Assembly: GCA_024275575.1 (NCBI GenBank)
Contig: JAJRYV010000093.1
Coordinates: forward strand, 1-64,000
Direction of reading: 5' to 3'
Length of the DNA stretch: 64,000 nt
DNA from: a bacterium
Lineage (GTDB): Bacteria > Zhuqueibacterota > Zhuqueibacteria > Zhuqueibacterales > Geothermadaptataceae
The notes below the pieces were generated by a model. The model did not search any database. It had not been told where the DNA came from and saw only the letters and a program-made list of their open reading frames with translations. Shown here one piece after another: positions 27,645 to 36,569 of this stretch. Position 1 is the first letter of the stretch. Every line of letters starts with the position of its first letter. The position numbers were made by a program, and so were the translations under genes.

Positions 27645-27828
27645 CCCGGCGTTAGATTTCCATCGAACAAAAAAACGTTGTAAATCTATCTGACGAGGTC
27701 TAATTTGGAGCTAATGATTTCTTGAAAAAATGGCTGTAAATCCCGGCCTGAACGATAACAATTCAATGATTTTGGCTCGTCCAAATACTGATCGTTCAGA
27801 ATGGATAAAACTAATTTTAGAGTGAAAA

Positions 27829-28533
27829 ATGACACAGAAAATCCTGTTAGTCGATGATGAAGTTGATATACTTGATTTAATACGGTATAATTTGCAGAGT
27901 GAGGGTTATACGATATTCACCGCTGAAGGAGGCCTTGCCGCCATTTCACAGGCACAGATGGAGATGCCCGACCTCATCATTCTGGACGTCATGCTTCCGG
28001 ACCGGGATGGTTGGGAAGTATTGCGGGAATTGCGAAAAAAGCCTGAAACACAACACATACCGGTGATTTTTCTTACAGCAAAGGACAATGAAATTGATGA
28101 AGTTGTCGGTCTCGAACTGGGAGCGGCAGATTATGTGGTCAAACCGATCAGCATGCGTAAATTGCTTGCCCGGGTAAAAAACATTCTTCGGATGCAGCAC
28201 AAACAACATGACGAAACAGGCGTCAACTCCATTCAAACCGGTTCGTTGGTGATTTACCCTGAAAATTTTCAGATTAAAGTCGATGGTTCAACAGTTGATT
28301 TGACAAAAAAAGAGTTTGAGATACTTCTTTATCTTGCCAAACGCCCCGGGCGTGTTATTTCCCGCAATACTTTGCTGGACAATGTTTGGGGTGATGATGT
28401 CGTCATTGTCGACAGGACGATTGATGTTCACATCCGTAAAATCCGCGAGAAATTAGGCAATGAAACCGGCAAGTCGATCGAAACAATCCGTGGCGTGGGT
28501 TATCGTTTTATCGATTATAAAAATGAGGATTGA
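27829..28533 (+). CDS. PhoB/PhoP-family (OmpR-type) response regulator
   Basis: A 234-aa DNA-binding regulator. The receiver has Asp9/Asp10, phosphorylation site Asp53 (LIILDVMLPDRDGWEVL), Thr83 and Lys105. A winged-helix domain (about 135-230) carries LTKKEFEILLYLAKRPGRVISR, VDRTIDVHIRKIREKLG and IRGVGYRF, all typical of the PhoB branch. No histidine kinase is adjacent, which is unusual for this family. The gene downstream is an acyl-CoA ligase. Divergent position and phased repeats upstream point to control of the neighbouring TonB receptor. Confidence 0.93.
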   Translation: MTQKILLVDDEVDILDLIRYNLQSEGYTIFTAEGGLAAISQAQMEMPDLIILDVMLPDRDGWEVLRELRKKPETQHIPVIFLTAKDNEIDEVVGLELGAADYVVKPISMRKLLARVKNILRMQHKQHDETGVNSIQTGSLVIYPENFQIKVDGSTVDLTKKEFEILLYLAKRPGRVISRNTLLDNVWGDDVVIVDRTIDVHIRKIREKLGNETGKSIETIRGVGYRFIDYKNED

Positions 28534-28735
28534 TCCAGCCTGACAGTTGAAAAATTTTATTGTGATTTTGTGATAAATGGTTTTACTTATAACCTTTGCT
28601 ATACTCACCGGGGATGATGACAGCAACATGGCCGCAATAGGATGCATTCTGGTGAAACTGTGGGGCGAGGTTAACGTTGCCGATCCCTTGTCAGGCTTGA
28701 TTTGCAGAATTCACTTAATAAATTGGGAGGTACCT

Positions 28736-30325
28736 ATGAGCTGGAAAAAACTGAACCAAACCTGGCATTACGTTGAAAAATGGGCGCAGGAAACGCCCGA
28801 TGATGAAGCCCTTGTTTTTGCCAGGGAACGTTTATCATACAGCGCTTTCAAGGCAGAAATGGATCGTATTGCTCTTGCTTTTCTTGAAGCCGGCGTGCAA
28901 AGAGGCGACCGGGTCGCTTTTTTGGCGATGGCGCAAAATGAATTTCTCACCACCTACATGGCGGCGAATAAAGTGGGGGCGATGTGGCTTGGTTTGAACC
29001 CCAAATTCACGTTGGATGAATTGCGTTACCAAATCGGCGACAGCAAGCCGGCAGTGCTCATCACCCTGCGGTCTTTTATGGGCACCGATTTGTCTGAAAA
29101 TATCAGCACCCTGATGCAGGAATTTCCTTTCATCAAAAAGACATTAGTGCTCGGTGAGGCTTTTACCGGGGCGGAAAACTTTAGCGAATTTGTCCGCCGC
29201 CCGCGTGAATCGATGAGGGCGGAACTGGAAAAAAGGGTGGAAGCGGCACAGGCGGATGATGTGGCGTTGCTGATGTACACCTCGGGTTCTACCGGACGGC
29301 CCAAAGGGGTGGTGCACACGCATAAGAGCATTATCGAGAATATAAAAGTCGAGGTGCAGAAATTTTATCTGCACCACAAAACCAGGGCTTTGCTGCATTT
29401 TCCCATCAATCATGTCGCCGCTGATGTGGAGATCGGTTTTGCCGCAATCATGGTTGGCGGCTGCAATGTGATGATGGATAGTTTCCATCCGGTTGAATCG
29501 CTGAAAATGATCGAAAAAGAGCACATCACGCTGATTGGGCAGGTACCGGTTATGTTCCTGCTGCAAATGAAACAGCCCCAGTTTAAAGAGACTGACTTCA
29601 GCAGCGTCGAACAGTTCGTCTGGAGTGGCGCCACCGCGCCGAAAATTATGGTGGATGTGCTGGGCGGTATTTGCAAAAAAACCGGGGCAGCGCTGATGAC
29701 TGGTTATGGCAGCACGGAGCTTTGTGGTTTTGCTACCTATTCTGAAAAGGACGATGATGTCGACAAATTGATGCATTCCGCCGGCAAAACAGTCGCTCCT
29801 TTTGAACTGATAATCGTTGATGAATCCCACCGTGAAGTGCCCGATGGTCAAATTGGTGAAATTGCGGTGCGTGGGCTGCTGATGTTCAAAGAATACCTGA
29901 ACAAACCTGAGGAAACAGCCGCTGCCATCGATGAAAAGGGCTGGTTTTACACCAATGATCTGGCGCATAAAGATGAGTCGGGTTATCTCTACATCACAGG
30001 GCGGAAATCAGAGATGTTTAAAACCGGCGGCGAAAATGTCTATCCGCGGGAAATAGAAGAAGTGCTGGAATCGCACCCGGGCGTTCTTTTCGCGGCAGTC
30101 ATCGGCGTGCCGGATGCGCTTTTTCAGGAAGTGGGTTGGGCTTTTATCATGCGCCGGCCGGGAACAGAAGCAACAGAAGAAGAGCTGCTTGCATTGTGCA
30201 AAGAACGCTTGGTCAATTTCAAGATGCCGAAGAAGTTCTTCCTGCGGTCGGAGTTGCCGCTGCTGCCTACAGGTAAGGTTAATAAAGTGGCTTTAAAAGA
30301 GGAGATCAAAGGTTCTGCTGCTTAA
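28736..30325 (+). CDS. Acyl-CoA synthetase (AMP-forming), class I adenylate-forming enzyme
   Basis: Activates a carboxylic acid to acyl-AMP and then acyl-CoA. The start is ATG 28736, because GGGAGG lies 5 nt upstream; an in-frame ATG at 28577 would add 53 unrelated residues. The protein has 529 aa. The core motifs are present: LMYTSGSTGRPKGVVHTHKS (P-loop), TGYGSTELCG (A5), GWFYTNDLAHKDESGYLYITGR (A7/A8 with the hinge Asp), and LPTGKVNKVALK with the catalytic lysine. It resembles medium/long-chain fatty acid or aryl-CoA ligases; chain length is not readable from sequence. It may share the transcript of the response regulator. Confidence 0.9.
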   Translation: MSWKKLNQTWHYVEKWAQETPDDEALVFARERLSYSAFKAEMDRIALAFLEAGVQRGDRVAFLAMAQNEFLTTYMAANKVGAMWLGLNPKFTLDELRYQIGDSKPAVLITLRSFMGTDLSENISTLMQEFPFIKKTLVLGEAFTGAENFSEFVRRPRESMRAELEKRVEAAQADDVALLMYTSGSTGRPKGVVHTHKSIIENIKVEVQKFYLHHKTRALLHFPINHVAADVEIGFAAIMVGGCNVMMDSFHPVESLKMIEKEHITLIGQVPVMFLLQMKQPQFKETDFSSVEQFVWSGATAPKIMVDVLGGICKKTGAALMTGYGSTELCGFATYSEKDDDVDKLMHSAGKTVAPFELIIVDESHREVPDGQIGEIAVRGLLMFKEYLNKPEETAAAIDEKGWFYTNDLAHKDESGYLYITGRKSEMFKTGGENVYPREIEEVLESHPGVLFAAVIGVPDALFQEVGWAFIMRRPGTEATEEELLALCKERLVNFKMPKKFFLRSELPLLPTGKVNKVALKEEIKGSAA

Positions 30326-30368
30326 GTTTGGCCGTAACCCATAACAGTTATTAAGATATGAGCGGGCG

Positions 30369-31598
30369 TTAAAAACTGTACTTCACTTTGGCATAAAGCA
30401 TATCATTTTCAGTATACTGGCCGAACGGACCGCTATTGCCGGTAAAAATATTCGCTCCGAGCAGCAGTTCGAAACCGTCGGCCAAGTCGTAATACAAACG
30501 AGGACGAACGAAGGCATCGCGGTCATTCAGACCGACATACGTGAAAAACTCCAGCGTCAGGGTATCCCGCAGAAAATCGCGCCGTGCGAGGAAAGTGAGC
30601 ATATTTTCATAGGCATTCTGGTCAATTGTTTCTTCATAATCCAGAATAGCCTGTTGGATAAATTGCCCGCTTACCCTCCAACCCCACAGCGCATGGTCAA
30701 GCCCAAGCAGATAATGCAGATAATTTTTTTCAACCACTGCATCAACGAGTCCGGGATCGGTTGAAGCAAAGTATTTGCCGCTGTAATAAGCCCCCTCGGC
30801 ACGCAAAACAAGCGGCCCCACAGTGGCGCTGAAGCTGCCGCCGCCCAGCGCCAGACGATGGTATTTCGGGTTGACTGTCAAACCCGTCAACTGCATGCTT
30901 TGCGGTTCCACCTGTTTTGTAATATGTTTCACCGGGTCGTCATCCCAGGCAAAACCGGCCATCAGTTCAAAATCGACCAAAGAACTCATGCCGGAGAGTT
31001 TTGCAAAGACTTCACTATTTTCGAGAGAGGCGGTTACTTCCTGCGGAGCGTTGAAGGTGGCCGGCACAGCCAGATTCATGCGGGGAAACCAGATTCCATC
31101 TCTCGCAGGCAGAATTGTTGGGGTGAAGACCGGCAGCCATACGAGCTCAAAAGTATTGTCATTTTTATAATAATTGAATTTCATCCCGGTCACTCCCATG
31201 CGGATTTCATCAAAATCACGCAAGAGAAATTCACTGAGGTCTTTTGGCGATACGATATCGGTGATGAACACCCCGTCGGCTTTTCCCCAGATGATTTGCT
31301 GTTTGCCGATACGCACATCAACCGATTCGAAGAAGATATCCATATAGGCTTCACGCACTGCAAATTCCATCTCGCTGCCGGGATATTGATAAATGTAGGG
31401 ATTGGCTTTAAATGCCACTTTGTCCCGACTTTGCTCAATATTCAAATCAAATGTATTTTGCACGATCGCATATTCACCGCCGCTGTTTAAAAGGATACCG
31501 GTATATTGGCGCACATAACCGCTCAGGTTGATCTCCTGTGCCGTTAAAACCGCCGGTAAAAACAACAGCAGTACCAGTTGGCCGATTTTTAATCTCAT
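30369..31598 (-). CDS. Outer-membrane beta-barrel protein, DUF1302-like
   Basis: A 409-aa protein with a signal peptide (to about LTAQ, residue 21) and alternating beta strands, ending in the aromatic signature YAKVKYSF of outer-membrane barrels. RIGKQQIIWGKADGVFITDIVSPKDLSEF resembles DUF1302 proteins, which often accompany MMPL exporters. The first codons overlap the end of the LolA-like gene by 4 bp, so the two are translationally coupled. The role is inferred: an outer-membrane partner for the exporter, possibly for lipids. Confidence 0.75.
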   Translation of the reverse strand: MRLKIGQLVLLLFLPAVLTAQEINLSGYVRQYTGILLNSGGEYAIVQNTFDLNIEQSRDKVAFKANPYIYQYPGSEMEFAVREAYMDIFFESVDVRIGKQQIIWGKADGVFITDIVSPKDLSEFLLRDFDEIRMGVTGMKFNYYKNDNTFELVWLPVFTPTILPARDGIWFPRMNLAVPATFNAPQEVTASLENSEVFAKLSGMSSLVDFELMAGFAWDDDPVKHITKQVEPQSMQLTGLTVNPKYHRLALGGGSFSATVGPLVLRAEGAYYSGKYFASTDPGLVDAVVEKNYLHYLLGLDHALWGWRVSGQFIQQAILDYEETIDQNAYENMLTFLARRDFLRDTLTLEFFTYVGLNDRDAFVRPRLYYDLADGFELLLGANIFTGNSGPFGQYTENDMLYAKVKYSF

Positions 31599-32383
31599 TT
31601 TATCCCCCGCTTCATCATCCGTTCAGTAAATTTGTTCGAGGCGATGCCGCTATCAATTTTGATGTTCTGCAACTTCATATTTGTCGTATGATTTTTCCGT
31701 ACATTTTTCATCTCGGATTCGGAAACGATCCAGTAACCTTTTATTTTTGACCAGGATTTAACCGTAAGCGTTTTCAGGTGCTCGCCGTCTTCATCGTAAA
31801 AGTCTTTTTTTAAACCGATCCACTTGTCTTTAATCACCCAGGAGATGGTTTTTGAATACATATATTCTTCGTCTTTAGGTGTGCTTTCCACAACATAACA
31901 ATCTTCATTATTCAGTTTTTCCTGCCGTAATAGTTTGTGGGTATCATCCGAAGGATGACGGTCACCCAGGTCGTCATAGGTAAAATCCGAGCCCATAAAA
32001 TAATCACTCTTGCTATCGCTGGAAATGCGTTTTACTTTTCTCAACGCCGGCAGATAGATCCATTGATCATCGTCTTTGCCTTTTTTGTCGTAACTCCAAC
32101 TCATGAATGAGGTATTGCGCACATCCGCCGGGGCCAGGAAAAACATAATCTTTTTTTCAACTTGCCCCATATCTTTGATGAATTGTTTTATTTTGCGCAC
32201 GCGCTGATCCGCGCGTGAATTGGTGAGCGTCATCGTCAATTCGGACTGCATATCATCGCCCTCTGCGCGGTCGTATACTTTTTGGATGATCTCCAGACCG
32301 GTGGGTTTTCCCTGGGCGAAAGAAAGAACAGGCAGCGGGGCAAAAAGTAAAATGAGTGCGAATTTAATTTTTTTAGTATTCAT
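31595..32383 (-). CDS. Periplasmic LolA-like outer membrane lipoprotein-sorting protein
   Basis: A 262-aa protein when started at ATG 32383, which has GAGGAA 7 nt upstream; an in-frame GTG at 32398 is less likely. A signal peptide (to about SFAQ) is followed by the LolA/LppX-type half-barrel found in proteins annotated as outer membrane lipoprotein-sorting protein: DQWIYLPALRKVKRISSDSKSDYFMGSDFTYDDLG is the typical core. Such proteins travel with MMPL transporters and carry hydrophobic cargo across the periplasm. It overlaps the downstream barrel gene by 4 bp. The upstream MMPL gene is separated from it by the brnTA remnant. Confidence 0.85.
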   Translation of the reverse strand: MNTKKIKFALILLFAPLPVLSFAQGKPTGLEIIQKVYDRAEGDDMQSELTMTLTNSRADQRVRKIKQFIKDMGQVEKKIMFFLAPADVRNTSFMSWSYDKKGKDDDQWIYLPALRKVKRISSDSKSDYFMGSDFTYDDLGDRHPSDDTHKLLRQEKLNNEDCYVVESTPKDEEYMYSKTISWVIKDKWIGLKKDFYDEDGEHLKTLTVKSWSKIKGYWIVSESEMKNVRKNHTTNMKLQNIKIDSGIASNKFTERMMKRGIK

Positions 32384-32463
32384 TATTATTTTCCTCACTT
32401 AAAGAGTTATTGATTTTTAAAATGTATATACAATTTACTTGATCATTCTGTTTATATTTTCCC

Positions 32464-32734
32464 ATGCAATATGAATGGGACGAAAAGAAACGGTTTGCTA
32501 ATTTTGCCCGGCACAATATCGATTTTGCCGATGCTACCAACTTTGAGTGGGACACAGCTTTTAAAATTATTGATGATCGCTTCGATTATGGTGAAGAACG
32601 CTGGGTCGCACTTGGCTTTATCCGTTTGAAACTTCACGTTCCTGTCTATACTTTTCGTCCCCAAAAAAATTCGTATCATAAGTTTGCATAAGGCAAATAA
32701 ACAAGAGATAACATTCTATGAAAAACAAACCTAA
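32464..32734 (+). pseudogene. brnT: BrnT-family toxin, frameshifted
   Basis: The frame opens with MQYEWDEKKRFANFARHNID and FDYGEERWVALGF, the signature of BrnT (RelE-fold ribonuclease toxin). After VYTFRPQ the frame ends at 32691 with an unrelated tail. In the +1 frame the sequence continues IRIISLHKANKQEITFYEKQ to a stop at 32732-32734, exactly the conserved BrnT C-terminus. The break lies in the C4A7 run at 32659-32669, where one surplus base explains it. The ancestral end would overlap the brnA start by 17 bp, as usual in these operons. Loss of the C-terminal catalytic arginine region should inactivate the toxin. Confidence 0.85.
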
Positions 32735-33005
32735 ACATAAAACAAAAGAAAATTGGGAGAGTGTTGATTCTCCACGCCTTTCAAGTGAGATGCTGTCCCG
32801 GATGCAGCCTGTTAAAACAAGCCATCCCGATATTCCCAAACGTGTTCGCGGGGCGCAAAAAGAACCTTTGAAAGTACCGGTTGCCATTCGACTAAGTCCC
32901 GATATTATAAAATACTTCAAATCGCAAGGGAAGGGATGACAGACCCAGATCAACAATGTACTCTCCGAGTATGTGCAATCGTATGGCCCTGATAATACAC
33001 CATAA
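32718..33005 (+). pseudogene. brnA: BrnA-family antitoxin with premature stop
   Basis: The 73-codon frame ends with VPVAIRLSPDIIKYFKSQGKG followed by TGA (32937-32939). BrnA antitoxins (DUF4415) have Trp here (GKGWQ), and the same frame goes on QTQINNVLSEYVQSYG to TAA at 33003-33005, the normal C-terminus. A single TGG to TGA change therefore truncates the ribbon-helix-helix domain. The N-terminal toxin-binding part is intact. With brnT also broken, the module appears to be decaying. Confidence 0.85.
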
Positions 33006-33052
33006 CAGGGGAACAGCTTGAAAAATCAGATTTTTCATGAGTATCCCTTGCA

Positions 33053-35338
33053 TTATTTTTTCCTAAAATAGATTTTAGACACGTAAAGTATGATAAACAT
33101 AATGGTTATCGTGCCGAGAAAGCTGGTGAACATATTTAAAGAAACGAGCGCGCCCAATGAACGGTTGGGCGGGAAAACAGATGCCAGCAACACTAAAAAA
33201 CCCGCAATGACCACGATGGCGTTGAAAATAATGGCCCGGCCGGAGTGGTGCATTGTCTCCTGAATCGTTTTGATTCTGTTCTGTGTTTCCAAAGCATAAA
33301 TTTTATAACGTTCGATAAAATGCACCGCATAATCGATACCGATACCGATGGCAATGCTGGAAATTAACGCCGTGGTTGTGCTCAATGGGATATCGAAAAA
33401 ACCCATGATGCCGAAACTGATCAAAGCAGTCAAAACGATCGGCACAGCGCCAATGAAACCGATGGAGATTTTTTTGAACATCAGGGACAAGAGAACGACA
33501 ATAATGACCAGGGACAGCAACAGGCTGGTAATCTGCCCCTGCAAAATCAAATCGGTAAAAACCAGCCCTTTGTAACCCGAACCGGCATATTTGACCGTAA
33601 CGTTAAACTCCCTAAAACGGTCGATAAACTGATCAACAACAGCGATTGCCGCATTAATGGCTTTGGAGTTGTCGCTTTTTAATTGCAGAGTGACATTGGT
33701 TTTATTGTATTTATAATCGACGACTTTCCATAAATTCTCCGGATCACCGGACATTTCATACAATAAAAGATATTGCGCCACCAAATCACTGGATTCCGGG
33801 ATGGTATCAAATTGGGCGCTGTCGGCATGCATGACTTTGTTCATACGACGAAGATAATCGGCGAGAGAAAACGAATTGCCCACCAGGGCCAGTGTTTCCG
33901 ATTTAGCCTGCATTTCATCGATCAACCGCAAGACACGCGGTTGTTTAAAAACGTCGTTATCGGCGCTTTCCAGAATCACGTTGATCGTGCTGGTGCCGCC
34001 AAAATGTTGATTGATAAAATCATCCGTCAAAACGATGTCGCTATCTTTTTCAAATTTTTCTAAAAAGCTGGAATTAATCCAAACTTTGCCCATACCATAA
34101 ATTGAGAACGCAACAATGAACACGATACTGATGTAGGTCACGTATTTGTATTTCACCACAGCTTCAGCAAAACGATAGGCGATATGGCCGGAATCATCTT
34201 CATACTTTTTCACTGCCGGCTTGCGTTTTGGCAACCCGAAAATGATGATCGCCGCCGGAATGAATAAAAGCGAAAAGACCATCGCCATCATCACACCGAT
34301 TGCAGTGAAAACACCGAAGTATTTGATGGGATAAACTTGTGATGTAAGCAGTGAAACAAAACCCACCGCCGTGGTCACCGAAGTCATGACCACAGGTTTC
34401 CACATGCCGGTCAGCATATCTTTCACTGCTTCTTTTTTGTCGGCGTCGGGGTTCTTTAGCATAAATAAATCGAGGTGACTATACAGGTGAATGCCGTCGG
34501 CGACGCCAATAGCGATGAGCATGACCGGTATCATTGTCGAGACCGCGTAGATTGGAATGTTGACCAGTGCCATCAGGCCGAAAGCCCATACCACGCTGAA
34601 CAACACAACCAGCATGGTAAAAAGCGTATTTTTAAAACTGCGCAAAACCCATAACAAAACCAGCACGATAACAGCCAGCACGATCGGCACCATGCGTTTC
34701 ATATCCGCCGGGCCTAAAAGCGCCATCGTTCCCTCAACAATCGGCCGACCGGCCACATAAACCTTTTCCGGGCCTTCGTAAGTCTTGGCCAGCGTCAGAA
34801 TATTATTGTAGAATTCCGGCGAAAAAACATCATCCTCAATTTCGGCGATGATGACCGTCACCGTTTCATCTTCAGAAGCCAGACGGCCAAAAACCATATC
34901 GTTGTTGCGAATATTTTGCTGCAGTGTATTGAGCTTTTCTTTAGACTTTGGAACACGTTTAAAAAAAGCTTTGACATCCATGCCCTCTTCCGTGCCGATG
35001 ATATTGTCAGCCGTGTAAAGCGAGGTCACGTCACTTTTGTTGATTTCATCCATTTTCTGCAAGGCTTTGGTCAAGTCTTTAACTTTTTGCAACGTGCCTG
35101 CATTGTAAATACCGTTTTCATTTTCAATAGCGATGATAATACCGTCATTGATATTAAACCACTCTTCCGCCTGGTTGCTGTAGACAAAAGCCGGATGCTC
35201 CTGCGGCATATATTTGTCGAGGTCCGTCTCCATGCGTGAATTACTTTTCATCACGAAAAATAAGGCTGCGGAACTCGCGAGTGTAACTGCAAGGATCACC
35301 CCGGGATATTTTAGTGTCCAATTAAGAAATCTTTTCAT
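33053..35338 (-). CDS. MMPL/RND-family lipid transporter
   Basis: A 761-aa inner-membrane protein started at ATG 35338 (AAAGGA 7 nt upstream). The frame could open at a GTG 10 codons earlier, but that GTG lies inside the operator palindrome. Two repeats of one helix, a periplasmic domain and five helices are visible. Each membrane half has the proton-relay region: IAIGVADGIHLYSHLDLF and IAIGIGIDYAVHFIERYK. The short periplasmic domains are those of MMPL/hydrophobe exporters rather than drug RND pumps. It forms one locus with the LolA-like and outer-membrane genes and is probably repressed by the TetR protein encoded upstream. Confidence 0.9.
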   Translation of the reverse strand: MKRFLNWTLKYPGVILAVTLASSAALFFVMKSNSRMETDLDKYMPQEHPAFVYSNQAEEWFNINDGIIIAIENENGIYNAGTLQKVKDLTKALQKMDEINKSDVTSLYTADNIIGTEEGMDVKAFFKRVPKSKEKLNTLQQNIRNNDMVFGRLASEDETVTVIIAEIEDDVFSPEFYNNILTLAKTYEGPEKVYVAGRPIVEGTMALLGPADMKRMVPIVLAVIVLVLLWVLRSFKNTLFTMLVVLFSVVWAFGLMALVNIPIYAVSTMIPVMLIAIGVADGIHLYSHLDLFMLKNPDADKKEAVKDMLTGMWKPVVMTSVTTAVGFVSLLTSQVYPIKYFGVFTAIGVMMAMVFSLLFIPAAIIIFGLPKRKPAVKKYEDDSGHIAYRFAEAVVKYKYVTYISIVFIVAFSIYGMGKVWINSSFLEKFEKDSDIVLTDDFINQHFGGTSTINVILESADNDVFKQPRVLRLIDEMQAKSETLALVGNSFSLADYLRRMNKVMHADSAQFDTIPESSDLVAQYLLLYEMSGDPENLWKVVDYKYNKTNVTLQLKSDNSKAINAAIAVVDQFIDRFREFNVTVKYAGSGYKGLVFTDLILQGQITSLLLSLVIIVVLLSLMFKKISIGFIGAVPIVLTALISFGIMGFFDIPLSTTTALISSIAIGIGIDYAVHFIERYKIYALETQNRIKTIQETMHHSGRAIIFNAIVVIAGFLVLLASVFPPNRSLGALVSLNMFTSFLGTITIMFIILYVSKIYFRKK

Positions 35339-35355
35339 TTTTGTATCCTTTTGAT

Positions 35356-35369
35356 AGTGAATATTCACT
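35356..35369. promoter_or_regulatory. TetR operator upstream of the MMPL gene
   Basis: AGTGAATATTCACT is a perfect 14-bp palindrome 17 bp before the MMPL start codon. Its 12-bp core recurs in front of the tetR gene at 36247-36258. Position and duplication fit an operator for the TetR regulator. Confidence 0.8.
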
Positions 35370-35443
35370 TATTTTTTTGTTCTGAAGAATTCTTCAATTG
35401 CATTATTAGCGGTATAAGTTATTTATTCTCCGTGCGCTCTGTG

Positions 35444-35602
35444 ACTTGGCAAGTACTGTTCAGCGCACCAGGCGGACGCTGAACTTGCCGAAGCGGGAAC
35501 GGCACTAAGCGGAGTACGCAGGGGGCTCGAAGCGTGCTCTTCAAGCTCAGGACATCGCTTCGTTCTATTGAGCGCGAATGAGACTGAACAGATACTTGGC
35601 AA
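35444..35602. repeat. Structured non-coding repeat between the MMPL and tetR genes
   Basis: The ends are imperfect inverted repeats of about 18 bp (near 35445-35463 and 35584-35602, CTTGGCAAGTACTGTTCAG against CTGAACAGATACTTGGCAA). Nested inside is a perfect 8-bp hairpin GTTCAGCG/CGCTGAAC (35458-35465/35477-35484). It also contains CTTCAAGCTCAGG (35539-35551), close to a word in the repeat at 47059-47148. No reading frame is present. It looks like a small dispersed or MITE-like element. Confidence 0.6.
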
Positions 35603-35637
35603 AATTTGTGAATGGAGCAGGTTAAAGACCTGATAAT

Positions 35638-36222
35638 TTACTCCTTAATTATTTGCCGAATCGATAGCCACAGTTTCTCACCTTCTTTTGCAAGATCAAA
35701 AGAAAATGCCGAGAGCCGCCAGCGGGATACCAGCAAGCGCAGGGCGCCGACGATTATCAGAGACAACTGATCCGCAGAAATATCGGAACGAATGCTTTTG
35801 TTCTTCTGTCCCTTTTTAATAATGTCAAGAATTAACTTTAAATTGGAACTCATGATCGCATAAACAGTATCTGCCAGACGTTTTTCATTTTGAAATATTT
35901 CTTCCGAAAAAATGACGGCTGTAATAGCTGGATTTTGGGTGAATTGCTTGAAACGTTCGTTAAAAAATATCTGCAATTGTTCAATTTCCGTTGCGCCGGC
36001 GGTCTGAATCTTTTCTAATTCCATCATTTTAGTTGAACGAAATTGGCTCAAAATACCGAGCAGAATATCCAGTTTGCTATCGAAATGACGGTAGAGCGCC
36101 GATTCAGCGACGCCGATTTTTTTTGAGAGCTTTTTAATGGTTACGCCCTGAATACCTTGCTCAGCAATTAACTCCATGGATGCTTTGATGATTTCCTGTT
36201 GGCGTGCGGTGAATTCTTTCAT
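35638..36222 (-). CDS. TetR-family transcriptional regulator
   Basis: A 194-aa repressor when started at ATG 36222. An upstream GTG (36258) lies in the operator and would add MNIHSHKIKKIY. The N-terminal helix-turn-helix is typical: RQQEIIKASMELIAEQGIQGVTIKKLSKKIGVAESALYRHFDSK. The C-terminal ligand domain resembles regulators of fatty-acid or membrane-lipid genes only loosely. The gene is followed by the MMPL locus in the same direction. Both carry the same palindrome, so autoregulation plus control of the exporter is likely. Confidence 0.9.
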   Translation of the reverse strand: MKEFTARQQEIIKASMELIAEQGIQGVTIKKLSKKIGVAESALYRHFDSKLDILLGILSQFRSTKMMELEKIQTAGATEIEQLQIFFNERFKQFTQNPAITAVIFSEEIFQNEKRLADTVYAIMSSNLKLILDIIKKGQKNKSIRSDISADQLSLIIVGALRLLVSRWRLSAFSFDLAKEGEKLWLSIRQIIKE

Positions 36223-36246
36223 GTAAATCTTTTTTATTTTATGTGA

Positions 36247-36258
36247 GTGAATATTCAC
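36247..36258. promoter_or_regulatory. TetR operator upstream of tetR
   Basis: GTGAATATTCAC is a perfect 12-bp palindrome, identical to the core of the site at 35357-35368, and lies 24 bp before the tetR start codon. Confidence 0.8.
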
Positions 36259-36569
36259 ACTCTAATATAGCGTATAAAATTTGCTTGTCAAGTATTAGTT
36301 GTTTTTTTTCGAATGTTTCTGGATTTAGTAGTTGAGAAGTAATTTTTTGCCGTTTTTTGGCAGGAAATAGCAAGCTACAAATTTTACGAACTATATACGA
36401 TTAATTTGTGAAATTTGTGTAATCAGTAGTTTTTTCTTTTTTTGATTCTAACTTCGCCAGGTTAGGAATCATTCATATAATACCGCCACAATTTCCGTCG
36501 GGGATTCCATGATGGATGGGTACCTGGGTTTAAATCCCGATGAGCCTGCGAGTGAACACTATTTAACTT

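Noticed and set aside
28577-28735. N-terminal extension of the acyl-CoA ligase frame
   Set aside because: The added 53 residues do not fit the family, and ATG 28736 has a perfect ribosome binding site.
32937-32939. UGA in brnA as a selenocysteine codon
   Set aside because: Family members have Trp here, no hairpin follows at SECIS distance, and brnT beside it is also broken.
36520-36550. tRNA-like TTTAAATCCCGAT segment
   Set aside because: No acceptor stem, D-arm or anticodon arm can be folded around it.
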